21,801 nt of DNA from DATBGO01 sp050011895 (GTDB lineage Bacteria > Actinomycetota > Actinomycetes > Streptosporangiales > Streptosporangiaceae), in assembly GCA_050011895.1 (NCBI GenBank), contig JBEKIF010000092.1:1-21801 (forward strand), in the 5' to 3' direction. This document shows, one piece after another, positions 1 through 7,447 of this stretch. A program made the translations under genes and the position numbers. Under the pieces are notes generated by a model. That model was not told the DNA's origin. It saw only the letters and a list, made by a program, of their open reading frames with translations, and searched no databases. Numbering within the stretch: position 1 is the stretch's first letter; every line of letters begins with the position of its first letter.

Positions 1-245
1 GCCCGGACGGCGGGCTCATCCAGCACCAGCCGCCACAAGCCGTACGGCGGCAGGCTGTCCCGGTCAGCCACCCGGGCCCACGCCACCGGCACGCCCCTCG
101 CAGCGGCCGACGCGGCGGCCTCCTCCGCCAGCCGGGTCTTCCCGATCCCCGCCTCACCCGTGCATAGCACCAGACGGCCACCACCCGCCAGGGCATCATC
201 CAGCAGCAGCATGACCCGAGCCAGCTCGCGGTCACGGCCCACCAT
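1..245 (-). CDS. AAA-domain (LuxR-type) transcriptional regulator, N-terminal part
   Basis: The reverse strand stays open to the left edge, so only the N-terminal ~81 residues are present. The protein begins MVGRDRELARVM and has a clear Walker A motif, GEAGIGKTRLAEE, followed by a stretch (VAWARVADRDSLPPYGLWR) typical of the AAA_16 domain of large LuxR/LAL-type regulators. In that family the ATPase half is followed by a helical repeat region and a C-terminal LuxR HTH, which would lie outside the window. I chose the ATG at 245 because the family usually starts just before VGRDREL. The frame is open upstream to a TGA near 371, and an in-frame GTG at 317 would add 24 residues. Neither start has a strong Shine-Dalgarno. 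A LuxR output domain is inferred from the family, not seen. Confidence 0.75.
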   Translation of the reverse strand, partial: MVGRDRELARVMLLLDDALAGGGRLVLCTGEAGIGKTRLAEEAAASAAARGVPVAWARVADRDSLPPYGLWRLVLDEPAVR

Positions 246-374
246 CGGCCCAGCGGCCCCGCCCTGCGCACCCCCCACCAGGCAACCATAAGCTGCAGAG
301 GCTGTCAGCGCCGTCACGACCAGCTGGGCGAAGGCCCGACCGAAGAGGTGCCCCCGGCCAGGGCGGAGAAGCGA

Positions 375-1010
375 TCAGGCCCCACTGATCAATGACCGCG
401 CCTCTGCGGGGCCGACTACGAGATCGTGAAGGTCGCCGCCCACCTCGAGTCGACCCGACTGTTGGATCCCGCCGACCTTCACCGGCTCGAAGCCGGCCGT
501 TCGGATCAACCGCTCCACTTCCTCGCCAGCACCGTCGTCGTCGGCCGCGTAGAAGAGGACCGCCGGCTCCGGTGACCGGTTGCTAGAGGACTCGAAGAGA
601 CCGGCCGACAGGGTTCCAAACGCCATGGCCAAGCGCGCCCCCGCCGGCAACCACCCGGCTACAACCTCGCCAGAGGATTGCCCTTTCGGCAGGAGACGTG
701 AGACGTTACCTTGCGCGTCGGTGGCGAGCGGGTTGCTCGGAACGACCACGAGCTTGCCGGTCAGCGGGTCGGCGATCTCGTCTATGACGCCCTTCAGCAC
801 GGCAAACCGCAGCGCGAGGACAACGGCATCGGCACCCTGCAACGCGTCGCGGTTGTCGACGGCGACGACGGCAGCTCGACCGATCTCAGCAGCCAGCGTT
901 CGTGCCGACTCATTGTCGGCGCTTGAGAGCCGCACGGTCTCGCCGCCTGAGGCGAGCTGGCGGGCGACGACCGAGCCGATCCCTCCAGTGCCGATGATCG
1001 CGGTGGTCAT
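375..1010 (-). CDS. F420/NADP-dependent oxidoreductase-like dinucleotide-binding protein
   Basis: This 211-residue protein opens with a Rossmann nucleotide-binding motif IIGTGGIGSVVARQL (GxGxxG at residues 7-12), followed by alternating beta/alpha segments (VVAVDNRDALQGADAVVLAL, GKLVVVPSNPL). This matches the NADP oxidoreductase, coenzyme F420-dependent fold (COG2085, F420:NADPH reductase-like). Such proteins move hydride between NADP and F420 or act as uncharacterised dinucleotide-binding reductases; the length fits. The start is supported by GAGGAGG eight bases before the ATG. The gene stands alone, with no F420-dependent partner beside it, so the actual substrate is unknown. Confidence 0.85.
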   Translation of the reverse strand: MTTAIIGTGGIGSVVARQLASGGETVRLSSADNESARTLAAEIGRAAVVAVDNRDALQGADAVVLALRFAVLKGVIDEIADPLTGKLVVVPSNPLATDAQGNVSRLLPKGQSSGEVVAGWLPAGARLAMAFGTLSAGLFESSSNRSPEPAVLFYAADDDGAGEEVERLIRTAGFEPVKVGGIQQSGRLEVGGDLHDLVVGPAEARSLISGA

Positions 1011-1222
1011 GGCCCAAACCTCCTCGGCGTCATGGTACTAACAACGGCGGCCCGGAGCTTCGCCAGCCCGGGCGGTCTCGCAGCGCCTCGGTGAGAGCGG
1101 CGGAACGGCGGGGAGGTGCTGCGAGGATGACCGTCCCCCGCCGTCCTTGGTGAAACGCACGTGAGGGTGGAGACCTGACAGAGTGGGACCAATGCTTCCT
1201 CGACCCGGGGCAGCGCCGCCTG

Positions 1223-1345
1223 GATCAACGGATCGCGTCCCTGCAGATCGCTCGGCGTGCGGACCGTGCCGGTCTGATCCGGCAACGAGTAGTCGGGGAA
1301 CACACCGCCTGGTCTGATGTCAGAAACGCGTGGTATGACCGTCTC
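1223..1345 (-). pseudogene. Redoxin (AhpC/TSA-like) gene fragment, N-terminal
   Basis: The reverse strand reads DIRPGGVFPDYSLPDQTG and then TVRTPSDLQGRDPLI. This is the N-terminal signature of peroxiredoxin-like redoxins (GxxFPDYELPDHTG...LSELQG.DPM). The similarity stops after DPLI. The expected active-site stretch (RG.FCPK) is absent, and the frame continues as unrelated Arg/Pro-rich sequence that runs up to the start of the reductase gene. No start codon with a ribosome-binding site is visible before the motif. I read it as a truncated relic. Confidence 0.55.
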
Positions 1346-1380
1346 TTTAGTGGCCTTGCCGGAAATGGCTGGCAGGAATC

Positions 1381-1491
1381 TCAGCGTCCGGGCGACTGGC
1401 CACCGTCGATGTGAGGGATTTCGCTGGTGATCTCGGCATTCACTCGGACTCCTCGGCGGGCGGACTCGATGGCCAGTGAGCGGGCGACCAG
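1381..1491 (-). pseudogene. Short-chain dehydrogenase C-terminal scar
   Basis: On the reverse strand a frame reads LVARSLAIESARRGVRVNA and then EITSEIPHIDGGQSPGR before a stop. SDR enzymes have SLAIE.A.RGVRVNAVSPG about 65 residues before a C-terminal TGEI.HVDGGQ. Here the two motifs are joined directly, so the part between them has been deleted. The frame overlaps the 3' end of the VOC gene on the same strand in another register. It is a relic with an internal deletion and not an active enzyme. Confidence 0.6.
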
Positions 1492-1904
1492 TCCCCCTCT
1501 GGGTCCGTGGTTTGCCCTACTTCGATCAGATGACCGTCAGGATCGCGGATGTAGCAGCGGATCTCGTACTGGTGCCGTTTCGGCGGCGTCAGGAATTGAG
1601 CACCCCGGGCGCTCCATTCGGCGTACACGGCCTCGATGTCTTTGACCCGGATATTGAGGAAGCTGCTGACCCGGTCCGGATCGCGCGGCGTCTCCAGGGT
1701 GACCGCCGGCTTGTCGTCGGTCGGGCCTCCGCCGACATTGATGATGATCCAGCTGTTGGATAGTGCGACATAGGTCGGCTCTCCGGGGAAGACCACCCTG
1801 CCGCCGAGTACTTCGGTATAGAAGCGCCGAGAGCGCTCGACATCGTCCGAGACGATGAAGTGGGCCAGCACAATTCCCTCAGGGGGCGGTGGGAGCTCGG
1901 CCAT
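1440..1904 (-). CDS. VOC-family (glyoxalase/bleomycin resistance-like) protein
   Basis: This 154-residue protein has the two beta-alpha-beta-beta-beta halves of the vicinal oxygen chelate superfamily. The first half is IVLAHFIVSDDVERSRRFYTE...LGGRVVF and the second is LNIRVKDIEAVYAEWSARGAQF...IRCYIRDPDGHLIEVGQTT. The DPDGHLIE motif carries the usual C-terminal metal-ligand Glu. VOC proteins include glyoxalases, dioxygenases and antibiotic-binding proteins; the role here is unknown. The ATG at 1904 is preceded by GGAG. After GHLIEVGQTT the last ~20 residues (SPAHWPSSPPAEESE) lie over the SDR scar and read in a different register, so the natural C-terminus may have been replaced by read-through. 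A longer upstream frame to 2282 is Arg-rich and non-native. Confidence 0.85.
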   Translation of the reverse strand: MAELPPPPEGIVLAHFIVSDDVERSRRFYTEVLGGRVVFPGEPTYVALSNSWIIINVGGGPTDDKPAVTLETPRDPDRVSSFLNIRVKDIEAVYAEWSARGAQFLTPPKRHQYEIRCYIRDPDGHLIEVGQTTDPEGDWSPAHWPSSPPAEESE

Positions 1905-1946
1905 CTGGTATCTCCACTGGTTGAGTCTCACACCCCGCTCACGACG

Positions 1947-2070
1947 GGATGCGCAGCCGATGTTATCAACATCGCGTCGGTCGAGGCGCACACGATCCTC
2001 AGGCAGAACCCCGTCTTCACCGCTTTCAAGCACGCGCTGCTCGGCCTGACCAAGGCGACGGCGAGAGCCA
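1947..2070 (+). pseudogene. Short-chain dehydrogenase central fragment
   Basis: The forward strand encodes DVINIASVEAHTIL followed by QNPVFTAFKHALLGLTKATA. This resembles the SDR segment with the catalytic region: G.VINIASV....... then Y..SKHAL.GLTKA.A. The Tyr of YxxxK appears as Phe (TAFKHALLG), and residues are missing between the Ser region and the Lys. Just downstream another frame continues with ESHNANSAAS, recalling the following .HNIRVNSV. stretch and implying a frameshift. It lies on the opposite strand to the SDR C-terminal scar at 1381-1491. They may be two relics of one gene separated by inversion, or two different genes. Confidence 0.5.
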
Positions 2071-2149
2071 CAACGCGAACTCCGCCGCGTCGTTGACGAC
2101 GCCGAGGCAGTCCGCACTCGGGTTACCCGACGTCGGCGGAGGTGACGGC

Positions 2150-2296
2150 CAGCTCCGGAAGTGCGACGGGCTCGACGCCGGGCAACTGGCGCGCCGTGCC
2201 ATGGAACCGTCCACGATGTCACTGCTTGGCCTGGTCCGGCACATGGCCAAGGTGGAACGCGGCTGGTTCCGCCGCCACTCACCGGCCATGGATCAG
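2150..2296 (+). pseudogene. DinB/DUF664 family fragment
   Basis: The forward frame reads KCDGLDAGQLARRAMEPS and then TMSLLGLVRHMAKVERGWFRR. This is the diagnostic first helix of the DinB/DUF664 four-helix family (L..LD.EQLRRRPVPPSGMSLLGLVRHMADVERGWFRR), whose His is a metal ligand. The C-terminal two thirds with the other metal His residues are missing; after the motif the frame ends within about 25 unrelated residues. DUF664 proteins are DinB-like metal-binding, often thiol-dependent enzymes. Only a relic remains here. Confidence 0.6.
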
Positions 2297-2480
2297 GCGC
2301 AGCGCTTGGCCTTGCTCAGTACCGGCGCGTCTGCGAAAGTGAGTTCGGCAGGTCTCGCGGATGTCGCCTAGGGTCGAACGGCCCGGCCAAGCGGGACCTC
2401 GGGCCGCAGCGCCCGCTGATGCGGCAAGACAAGGCTGAAGAGGCTGAAGCAGCCCGCGAACGGCGGAGGTGAATATAGAT

Positions 2481-2973
2481 ATGACAACCCAACCGGGAGT
2501 CTCCAGCCCCCGAGCCCGCTGCCCCCGAGCCCGCTGCCCCCGAGCGCGCCCTGCGGACGCTCAGCCCAGCCGAGTGCTTCGACCTGCTGGAACCGGGCGG
2601 CGTCGGCCGCGTGGGGTTCACATCCGCAGACAGGATCATGATGCTGCCGGTCAACTTCGCTGCAACGGGAAAGACCATTATCTTCCGCACCGCACCGGAC
2701 ACGCTGCTGGCTCTGTACGCCGATGCCCAGGTCAGCTTCGAAGTCGACCGCCCCGACGAAGCGCTCCATGAAGGCTGGAGCGTCCTAGTGCATGGTCACG
2801 CGCACAAGGTCACTGATGAGCGTGAAGTGAAGTACCTTGAGGACGCAACGCACCTTGAGGCGTGGGCAGGCGGCGCCCGCGACGTGTACGTGCGCATCGC
2901 GCCGACCTGGATCAGCGGGCGGCGAATTCAACGAAGCTGGGCCAGCACCCCGATGCCAGGCACGGAACTTTAG
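2481..2973 (+). CDS. PNPOx-like flavin-fold protein, apparent N-terminal frameshift
   Basis: The body of the gene (about 2542-2973) encodes LRTLSPAECFDLLEPGGVG, RVGF, then MLPVNFAATGKTIIFRTAP and VSFEVDRPDEALHEGWSVLV.GHAHKV. This is a pyridoxamine-5'-phosphate-oxidase-like split barrel of the small actinobacterial type, which binds FMN, haem or F420 depending on subfamily. An ATG at 2481 with GGAGG 11 bases upstream is the natural start, but it lies in a different frame from the body. The body frame meets TGA at 2482-2484 with no ATG/GTG/TTG before the GTG at 2611, which would cut off the first strand. The mismatch falls before or at a tandem 15-bp repeat (2511-2540) encoding PEPAA units. A one-base insertion, a sequencing error or a real frameshift are all possible. 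Confidence 0.65.
2511..2540 (+). repeat. Two tandem 15-bp units at the PNPOx gene 5' end
   Basis: The unit CGAGCCCGCTGCCCC occurs twice in a row and a third partial, diverged copy begins at 2541. In the frame of the PNPOx body it encodes PEPAAPEPAAPE, a plausible flexible N-terminal linker. In the frame of the ATG at 2481 it encodes RARCP repeats, which look non-native. Confidence 0.9.
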
Positions 2974-3023
2974 ACCCCTGCCTTGAACCAGCTGCACCCT
3001 ACTAGCGAGTTGCCCAGTCCCTC

Positions 3024-3218
3024 ATGGGCGGCGTTCCCTGCGTGGCCGGTACCCGGATCCCGGTGGCCACGGTCGTCGGACTGGTCGCCAACGGGCTGAC
3101 GACAGCTGAGATTGTCGCCGAGTACCCGCAGCTAACCCCGGCCGACGTGCAGGCATGCCTCGGGTATGCTACGCGCGCCGTCGACGAACGTGAGCTCCCG
3201 GTCCGGCTCACCCCGTGA
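3024..3218 (+). CDS. DUF433-domain protein, probable antitoxin
   Basis: This 64-residue protein contains GGVPCVAGTRIPVATVVGLV followed by GLTTAEIVAEYPQLTPADVQACLGYA. It is a nearly complete DUF433 domain: a small winged-HTH-like fold usually paired with a DUF5615 PIN-like toxin. The frame is closed by TAG shortly upstream, so the ATG at 3024 is the only standard start; homologues often begin about ten residues earlier, so the first residues may be lost. The stop overlaps the next start by four bases (GTGA), the usual coupling in this toxin-antitoxin type. No clear ribosome-binding site was seen. Confidence 0.75.
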   Translation: MGGVPCVAGTRIPVATVVGLVANGLTTAEIVAEYPQLTPADVQACLGYATRAVDERELPVRLTP

Positions 3219-3322
3219 GATTCCTGATCGATGAGTGCCTGCCCCCTCGTTGGCGGGATTACTGCAAGCCGCAGGCCGCAGGAACGATCTCAGCGTGGAC
3301 GGCGCCCGGATCCGCCGAATAA
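3215..3322 (+). pseudogene. DUF5615 PIN-like toxin, frameshifted and truncated
   Basis: The GTG overlapping the DUF433 stop begins MRFLIDECLPP, the first beta strand of DUF5615 PIN-like proteins (RFLIDENLSP..), which carries the first acidic nuclease residue. The frame then turns into RWRDYCKPQ and stops after 35 residues, whereas the family has about 110. One base away the forward frame reads PSLAGLLQAAG, the expected continuation (SP.LA.LL..AGH), so a one-base frameshift broke the gene just after DECLPP. The later domain is not found, so the toxin is dead. Confidence 0.7.
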
Positions 3323-3372
3323 GCACGCCATCGCGCTTCGCAGCGCAGCAAACCGCAGCACGCCGCCCTGCC

Positions 3373-4221
3373 TCAGCGCAGCACCTTCCGCCGGTACAGT
3401 CCCACGGCGATGGGTGCGAATATCGCGATCAGGCCCGCCGACCACACCAGCACGGCCAGCTCGGGATGCTGCATCGGCCAGTCCTGTACCGCGGCGCCCG
3501 GGTTGGGGCCGCCGAACAGCGCCCGGCAGGAGGTTGCGATCGCGCTCATCGGGTTCCAGTTGGCCACCGCCTGCAGCCAGCCCGGCATGCCCTGGGTGGG
3601 CACGAAGGCATTGGAGACGAAACTCAGCGGCAGGAAGATGATGAAGCCCATGGCCTGCGCCGCCTCGGGACTGCGCAGCAGCATCCCGGCGCAGGCCCCG
3701 GCCCAGGTCATCGCGTAGGCAAAGAGCAGGGACAGGCCGATGGCGGCCAGCGCGTCCGCCATGCCGTTCTGGGCCCGCCAGCCGATGGCCAGCCCGGTGG
3801 CGGTCAGCACCACGATGCCGAGCACCTGGGTGATGAGGTCCGCCAGGGTCCGCCCGGCGAGGACCGCCGAGCGGGCGATCGGCAGCGACCGGAACCGGTC
3901 GATCAGTCCGGCCGACATGTCGGTGGTGAGGCCCACCGCCGTGCCCGGCGCACTGCCCGCCATGACCATCCCGAACATGCCGCTCACCAGGTACTGGTGG
4001 TAGCCGCCGCCGCCCGGCAGGTGGATCGCTGACCCGAAGACGTAGGCGAAGAGCAGCACGAAGATCACCGGCTGGATCGTGACATCGCTGAGCTGCTCTG
4101 GCTCGCGGGCGATCCGGGCCACGCTGCGGCGGGCCAGCACCCAGGTGTCCTTGATCGCCCAGATGACGCGGCTCCCCGGCTGGCCGACGGCCGGGCGTGC
4201 CGCGACGGTCGCGGTAGTCAT
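3373..4221 (-). CDS. ABC-2 type transporter permease (DrrB-like)
   Basis: This 282-residue membrane protein has six hydrophobic segments, for example VTIQPVIFVLLFAYVFGSAI, LITQVLGIVVLTATGLAIGW and AMGFIIFLPLSFVSNAFVP. It also has the cytoplasmic motif IDRFRSLPIARSAVLAGR and the terminal NWNPMSAIATSCRALFG typical of DrrB-type permeases in drug exporters. It would form the membrane channel for the adjacent ATPase and export a hydrophobic compound. The ATG at 4221 overlaps the last base of the ATPase stop (TGATG), so the two are translationally coupled; a GTG one codon upstream is an alternative. The substrate is not known. Confidence 0.92.
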   Translation of the reverse strand: MTTATVAARPAVGQPGSRVIWAIKDTWVLARRSVARIAREPEQLSDVTIQPVIFVLLFAYVFGSAIHLPGGGGYHQYLVSGMFGMVMAGSAPGTAVGLTTDMSAGLIDRFRSLPIARSAVLAGRTLADLITQVLGIVVLTATGLAIGWRAQNGMADALAAIGLSLLFAYAMTWAGACAGMLLRSPEAAQAMGFIIFLPLSFVSNAFVPTQGMPGWLQAVANWNPMSAIATSCRALFGGPNPGAAVQDWPMQHPELAVLVWSAGLIAIFAPIAVGLYRRKVLR

Positions 4222-5429
4222 CACTCCTCGCTTTCTGCCGTGGTGGCGGCGTTGTCGGCCGCATGGCCGGTAAGGGTCAGGAACACGTCATCCAGCGACG
4301 GATGGCGGATGACCAGGTCGTCCAGCAGCACCCCGGCGGCGTCAAGGTCCCTGACGATCTCAGGCAGCCGCCGGGCTGCCATCGCGACCGGCGCCTCGGC
4401 GGTGCGCGCGCCCGGATCGGCCTGCACTGGCGCATCCGCGTGCCGGGCCAGGGCCGCGCAGGACGCCTCGAGGTCGGACTCAAGCGCGACGGTCAGCCGC
4501 ACGCGCTCGCCGCCGATCTTGGCTTTGAGCTGGGAAGCGGTGCCGTCAGCGATCACCCGGCCGTGATCCACCACGGCGATCCGGTCGGCGAGCTGATCGG
4601 CCTCGTCCAGGTGCTGGGTGGTCAGCAGCACCGTGGTGCCGCCGGCCGCTAGCCCGCGGACGATGTCCCAGGTCACCATCCGGCTGCGCGGGTCAAGCCC
4701 GGTAGTCGGCTCGTCCAGGAACAGCACCTCGGGCTCGGCGACCAGGCTCGCGGCCAGGTCCAGGCGGCGCCGCATGCCGCCGGAGTAGGTCTTCACGCCG
4801 CGGTCGGCGGCATCGGCGAGATCAAAGCGGTCCAGCAGCTCGCCCGCCCGCGCCCTGGCCTGCCGCCCGGACAGCCGGCCGAGCTGGCCGATCATGACCA
4901 GGTTGGCCCGGCCGGTCAGCGACTCGTCCAGCGCCGCGTACTGGCCGGTCAGGCCGATCCGGCGGCGTACCTGATTGCCCTGGGTCACGACATCATGGCC
5001 GAGCACCCTGGCGGAGCCGTGGTCCGGGCGCAGCAGCGTGGTCAGCACCCGCACGGTGGTGGTCTTGCCGGCGCCGTTGGGACCCAGCATGCCGAGGATC
5101 TCTCCCGCCTGGACCTGCAAGTCCAGGCCGTCCAGCGCACGGGTCTGGCGCTGATATTTTGCGGGGTGACCAGAAGCCGAGCTGCTGGCCGGGAACAGGG
5201 GCTGACGGCGACAGCCACGGGCAGGCTCGCGGGAAGAGGGAGGCCAGGTGAATGGCGAGGGGACGCGGCAGGCCGGCCGCCCGTCGGCGCGGCAGCCCAG
5301 CCGGGGCAGGCCCGGCGGCGAGCCAGCGTCGCTGCCCAGCCGCGGGCCGGCGGCGGCGGCCGGCGGCCGCGAGCGCAGCGGCCAGCCAGGCGCGCCCCCG
5401 GATGCGCTACGCGCCGAGGCACCGGACAT
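4221..5429 (-). CDS. ABC transporter ATP-binding protein (DrrA-like), start uncertain
   Basis: All ATPase motifs are intact (numbering from 5429): Walker A GPNGAGKTT (116-124), signature YSGGMRRRLDLA (215-226), Walker B VLFLDEPTTGLD and the switch TTQHLDEAD. This is the DrrA/CcmA-like family, which energises the DrrB-type permease encoded just downstream. Conserved sequence begins only at about residue 97 (TRALDGLDLQVQAG, near 5139). The usual start motif (I...GL.KRYG) survives only as SASGHPAKYQRQ. There is no ATG, GTG or TTG in frame between there and 5429, so the formal start adds about 90 Arg/Pro/Ala-rich residues over the TetR gene's 5' region. The true start may be non-standard, or the N-terminus may be damaged. 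Confidence 0.85.
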   Translation of the reverse strand: MSGASARSASGGAPGWPLRSRPPAAAAGPRLGSDAGSPPGLPRLGCRADGRPACRVPSPFTWPPSSREPARGCRRQPLFPASSSASGHPAKYQRQTRALDGLDLQVQAGEILGMLGPNGAGKTTTVRVLTTLLRPDHGSARVLGHDVVTQGNQVRRRIGLTGQYAALDESLTGRANLVMIGQLGRLSGRQARARAGELLDRFDLADAADRGVKTYSGGMRRRLDLAASLVAEPEVLFLDEPTTGLDPRSRMVTWDIVRGLAAGGTTVLLTTQHLDEADQLADRIAVVDHGRVIADGTASQLKAKIGGERVRLTVALESDLEASCAALARHADAPVQADPGARTAEAPVAMAARRLPEIVRDLDAAGVLLDDLVIRHPSLDDVFLTLTGHAADNAATTAESEE

Positions 5430-6264
5430 CGCCGACTTGTGGACGCCCTTCAGCCCTGGACCTGGCCAGCCCGCGTCCCGGCAGGGCCGGTCCGGTCAGC
5501 GCCGGTATGAGCAGCTGCAGCGAGCCGCTGGCCGCGAGCCTGGCCGTGGGCGGCCCCGTCCGCAGCCGGCGCTGTCCAAGCTGGAGATCGTGGATGCGGC
5601 TATCGCCGTTGCCGACGCCGACGGTGCCGATGCGGTCACCATGCGCCGCGTCGCCCAGATACTGAGCGCCGGGGTGATGTCGCTGTACTGGCACGTCGCT
5701 AACAAGGAGCACCTGCTGGATCTGATGATCGACACCGTCACGGGCGAGATCGATGTGCCGGAGCCGACCGGAAACTGGCGCGCCGACCTTCGCGCGCATG
5801 CGCTCAGCCAGCGCGCCATGCTGCGACGGCACCCGTGGGTGATGGAATTCATCGGCGGCCGGCCGCCGCTCGGCCCGGCCACCGCGGTGTACCTGGAGCG
5901 CGCCCTCGCCCTGCTGGACAGCCTCGGCACCGACGTGGCCACCACCATGAACGTCCTAACCACTGTCGCCACCTACGTGCTCGGCTCCGCACTGCGCGAA
6001 GCCAGGGAGGCACTGACCAGCCGCAACGACGAGGAGACCGGCTTCAGCGAGGAGGAGATCGCCACCTGGATGGCTGAGCGCCGGGAGCGGCTCGTCGCGT
6101 CCGGCCGGTTCCCGCACTTCGTCCGGCTGATCGACGACGGAGTCGACCCGGACGCGGCAGAGACAAGGGACGAGCGGTTCGAGTTCGGCCTCGACAGCCT
6201 GCTCGACGGCATCGCAGCCCGGCTCGGCGGCCCCCCGCCCCCGCCCGCCCGCCCGCCCCGCTAG
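5248..6264 (+). CDS. TetR/AcrR-family repressor with TetR_C-like domain
   Basis: After a ~110-residue Gly/Pro/Arg/Ala-rich N-terminal stretch comes a TetR HTH: LSKLEIVDAAIAVADADG, then VTMRRVAQIL, then VMSLYWHVANKEHLLDLM. The C-terminal ligand domain is of the TetR-class-C type (MLRRHPWVMEFIGGRPPLGP, followed by ALALLDSLG). Divergent orientation to the DrrAB-like pair suggests it represses that exporter and senses its substrate. The GTG at 5248 has a strong GAGGGAGG five bases upstream and is the only clear start. A TTG at 5437 (LWTPFSPGP) is the other in-frame choice and would give a more ordinary length. The long disordered N-terminus is unusual for the family. Confidence 0.85.
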   Translation: MNGEGTRQAGRPSARQPSRGRPGGEPASLPSRGPAAAAGGRERSGQPGAPPDALRAEAPDIADLWTPFSPGPGQPASRQGRSGQRRYEQLQRAAGREPGRGRPRPQPALSKLEIVDAAIAVADADGADAVTMRRVAQILSAGVMSLYWHVANKEHLLDLMIDTVTGEIDVPEPTGNWRADLRAHALSQRAMLRRHPWVMEFIGGRPPLGPATAVYLERALALLDSLGTDVATTMNVLTTVATYVLGSALREAREALTSRNDEETGFSEEEIATWMAERRERLVASGRFPHFVRLIDDGVDPDAAETRDERFEFGLDSLLDGIAARLGGPPPPPARPPR

Positions 6265-6550
6265 TGCACCGGCAGAGCAATCAGTCTGCTGGCTGCCTTC
6301 CCGCCTGATGCAAGCTCAGGGTCTTACCTGCCGGGCCCTGGCCGGGCGCGGTGGCTAGGCTCGGAACGTGCGCTTCGCTGACCGGCATACTCGCGCGTAG
6401 TGCAGTCGGCCTGGCCTTGGACTAACGTAGCCGCCAAAGGCCCGTGCGCAGTCTGTCGCCTTGGATTTGAGGCGCGGTGTTCCCAGGCAGGCCGGGCATG
6501 TGGTCACCGCCATGACATTGGCCGGGAGGCGAGCCGTGCGGCAGGTCCGG
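6265..6550. other. Intergenic stretch between convergent genes
   Basis: These 286 bases lie between the TetR gene (forward) and the protease gene (reverse), which converge here. I see no convincing gene, no promoter need and no clear hairpin followed by a T-run. Small GC-rich inverted stretches occur (for example near 6330-6350) but are not strong enough to call a terminator. Confidence 0.4.
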
Positions 6551-7447
6551 CTAGCCCTGGCTGCTGGCGGTCCCGTCCGAGATGGCCTGCTCGTAAAGCT
6601 GGTGGGTGTCGCTATTGAGGTAGACGCTGTAGGAGATGAGCGGGGTATCGCCGCCCTGCTGGTAGCCGCCGATCACGCCCACGATCGTGCCGGTCCGCGA
6701 CCGCGTGTCGAAGTGGGTCACCCACGGGCTGCCGCTGGTGCCGCCGGTGTACCCGCCGCACTCGAACCGCAGCTGGGTGGCACTCTGCCGCGACGTCCAG
6801 TTGATGCAGGTGATGGGGGCGTCGGCGCTGGCCGGGTACCCGGTGACCCGCACCAGGTACTGGTATCCGGAGTCGATGGCGAGCCGGCTGGCACCCAGCA
6901 CCTGCTGGATGTTCTCGCCGTCGTGCGGCTGGAGCACGACGAAGCCGACATCGAAGTCGGGATCCGACGAGTTCGCCCACTGCGGGGCGACCAGGAGGCG
7001 CTGGGGCGTCCAGACGCCGTACGGCGCGTCACCATCCCGGTAGTCCGGGATGAACACGATGTCCTCTTTGTAGCCGCTGCCCTTGCCGCCGTTAATGCAA
7101 TGCGCTGCGGTGATCAGCAGGTCCTTGCCGGGGCTTGCCACCACGCTCGCCGTGCAGAAATGCTCACCGCTTGCGTCACGCTCGAACAGCGCCCCGACCC
7201 GCAGCGCGACCACCGCCGTATGCGAGTTCGGGGATTGGCCTGGCAGCGGGGCAAGCCGCTGCCCGCCCCGCACTGGCCGGGCGCCGAGGAGCCGGGAACG
7301 GGTCCAGAATCCAATCGGGCCGCTGGCGCCCGGCTGCCGCTGGCCAGCGGCCGGCGCCGCAGAACAGCCGCTAACCAAGATCATCGCGACGGCGGCAGCC
7401 AGCGCACCATGCCTCATGCCACCGAGCCTCATCCCACCGAGCCTCAT
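6551..7447 (-). CDS. Secreted trypsin-like serine protease, probable lipoprotein
   Basis: The protein has a positively charged n-region, a hydrophobic core (ALAAAVAMILVSGC) and a lipobox LVSGC with the lipidated Cys at residue 28, so it is probably anchored outside the membrane. The S1 chymotrypsin-fold triad is visible: His116 in TAAHC, Asp166 in DPDFDVGFV, Ser238 in GGTSGSPW. Length (298) fits actinobacterial secreted S1 peptidases. The 5' end carries tandem 15-bp repeats that give three in-frame Met starts (7447, 7432, 7417); MRHGALAA at 7417 would be the simplest signal peptide. The physiological substrate is unknown. Confidence 0.9.
   Translation of the reverse strand: MRLGGMRLGGMRHGALAAAVAMILVSGCSAAPAAGQRQPGASGPIGFWTRSRLLGARPVRGGQRLAPLPGQSPNSHTAVVALRVGALFERDASGEHFCTASVVASPGKDLLITAAHCINGGKGSGYKEDIVFIPDYRDGDAPYGVWTPQRLLVAPQWANSSDPDFDVGFVVLQPHDGENIQQVLGASRLAIDSGYQYLVRVTGYPASADAPITCINWTSRQSATQLRFECGGYTGGTSGSPWVTHFDTRSRTGTIVGVIGGYQQGGDTPLISYSVYLNSDTHQLYEQAISDGTASSQG

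Noticed and set aside
2511..2540. CRISPR or other array from the tandem repeats seen here and at 7414 and 20573
   Set aside because: Units are adjacent with no spacers and only two or three copies, and they lie in coding sequence.
6265..6550. Terminator hairpin between the TetR and protease genes
   Set aside because: Only weak GC-rich inverted stretches and no T-run; not strong enough to call.
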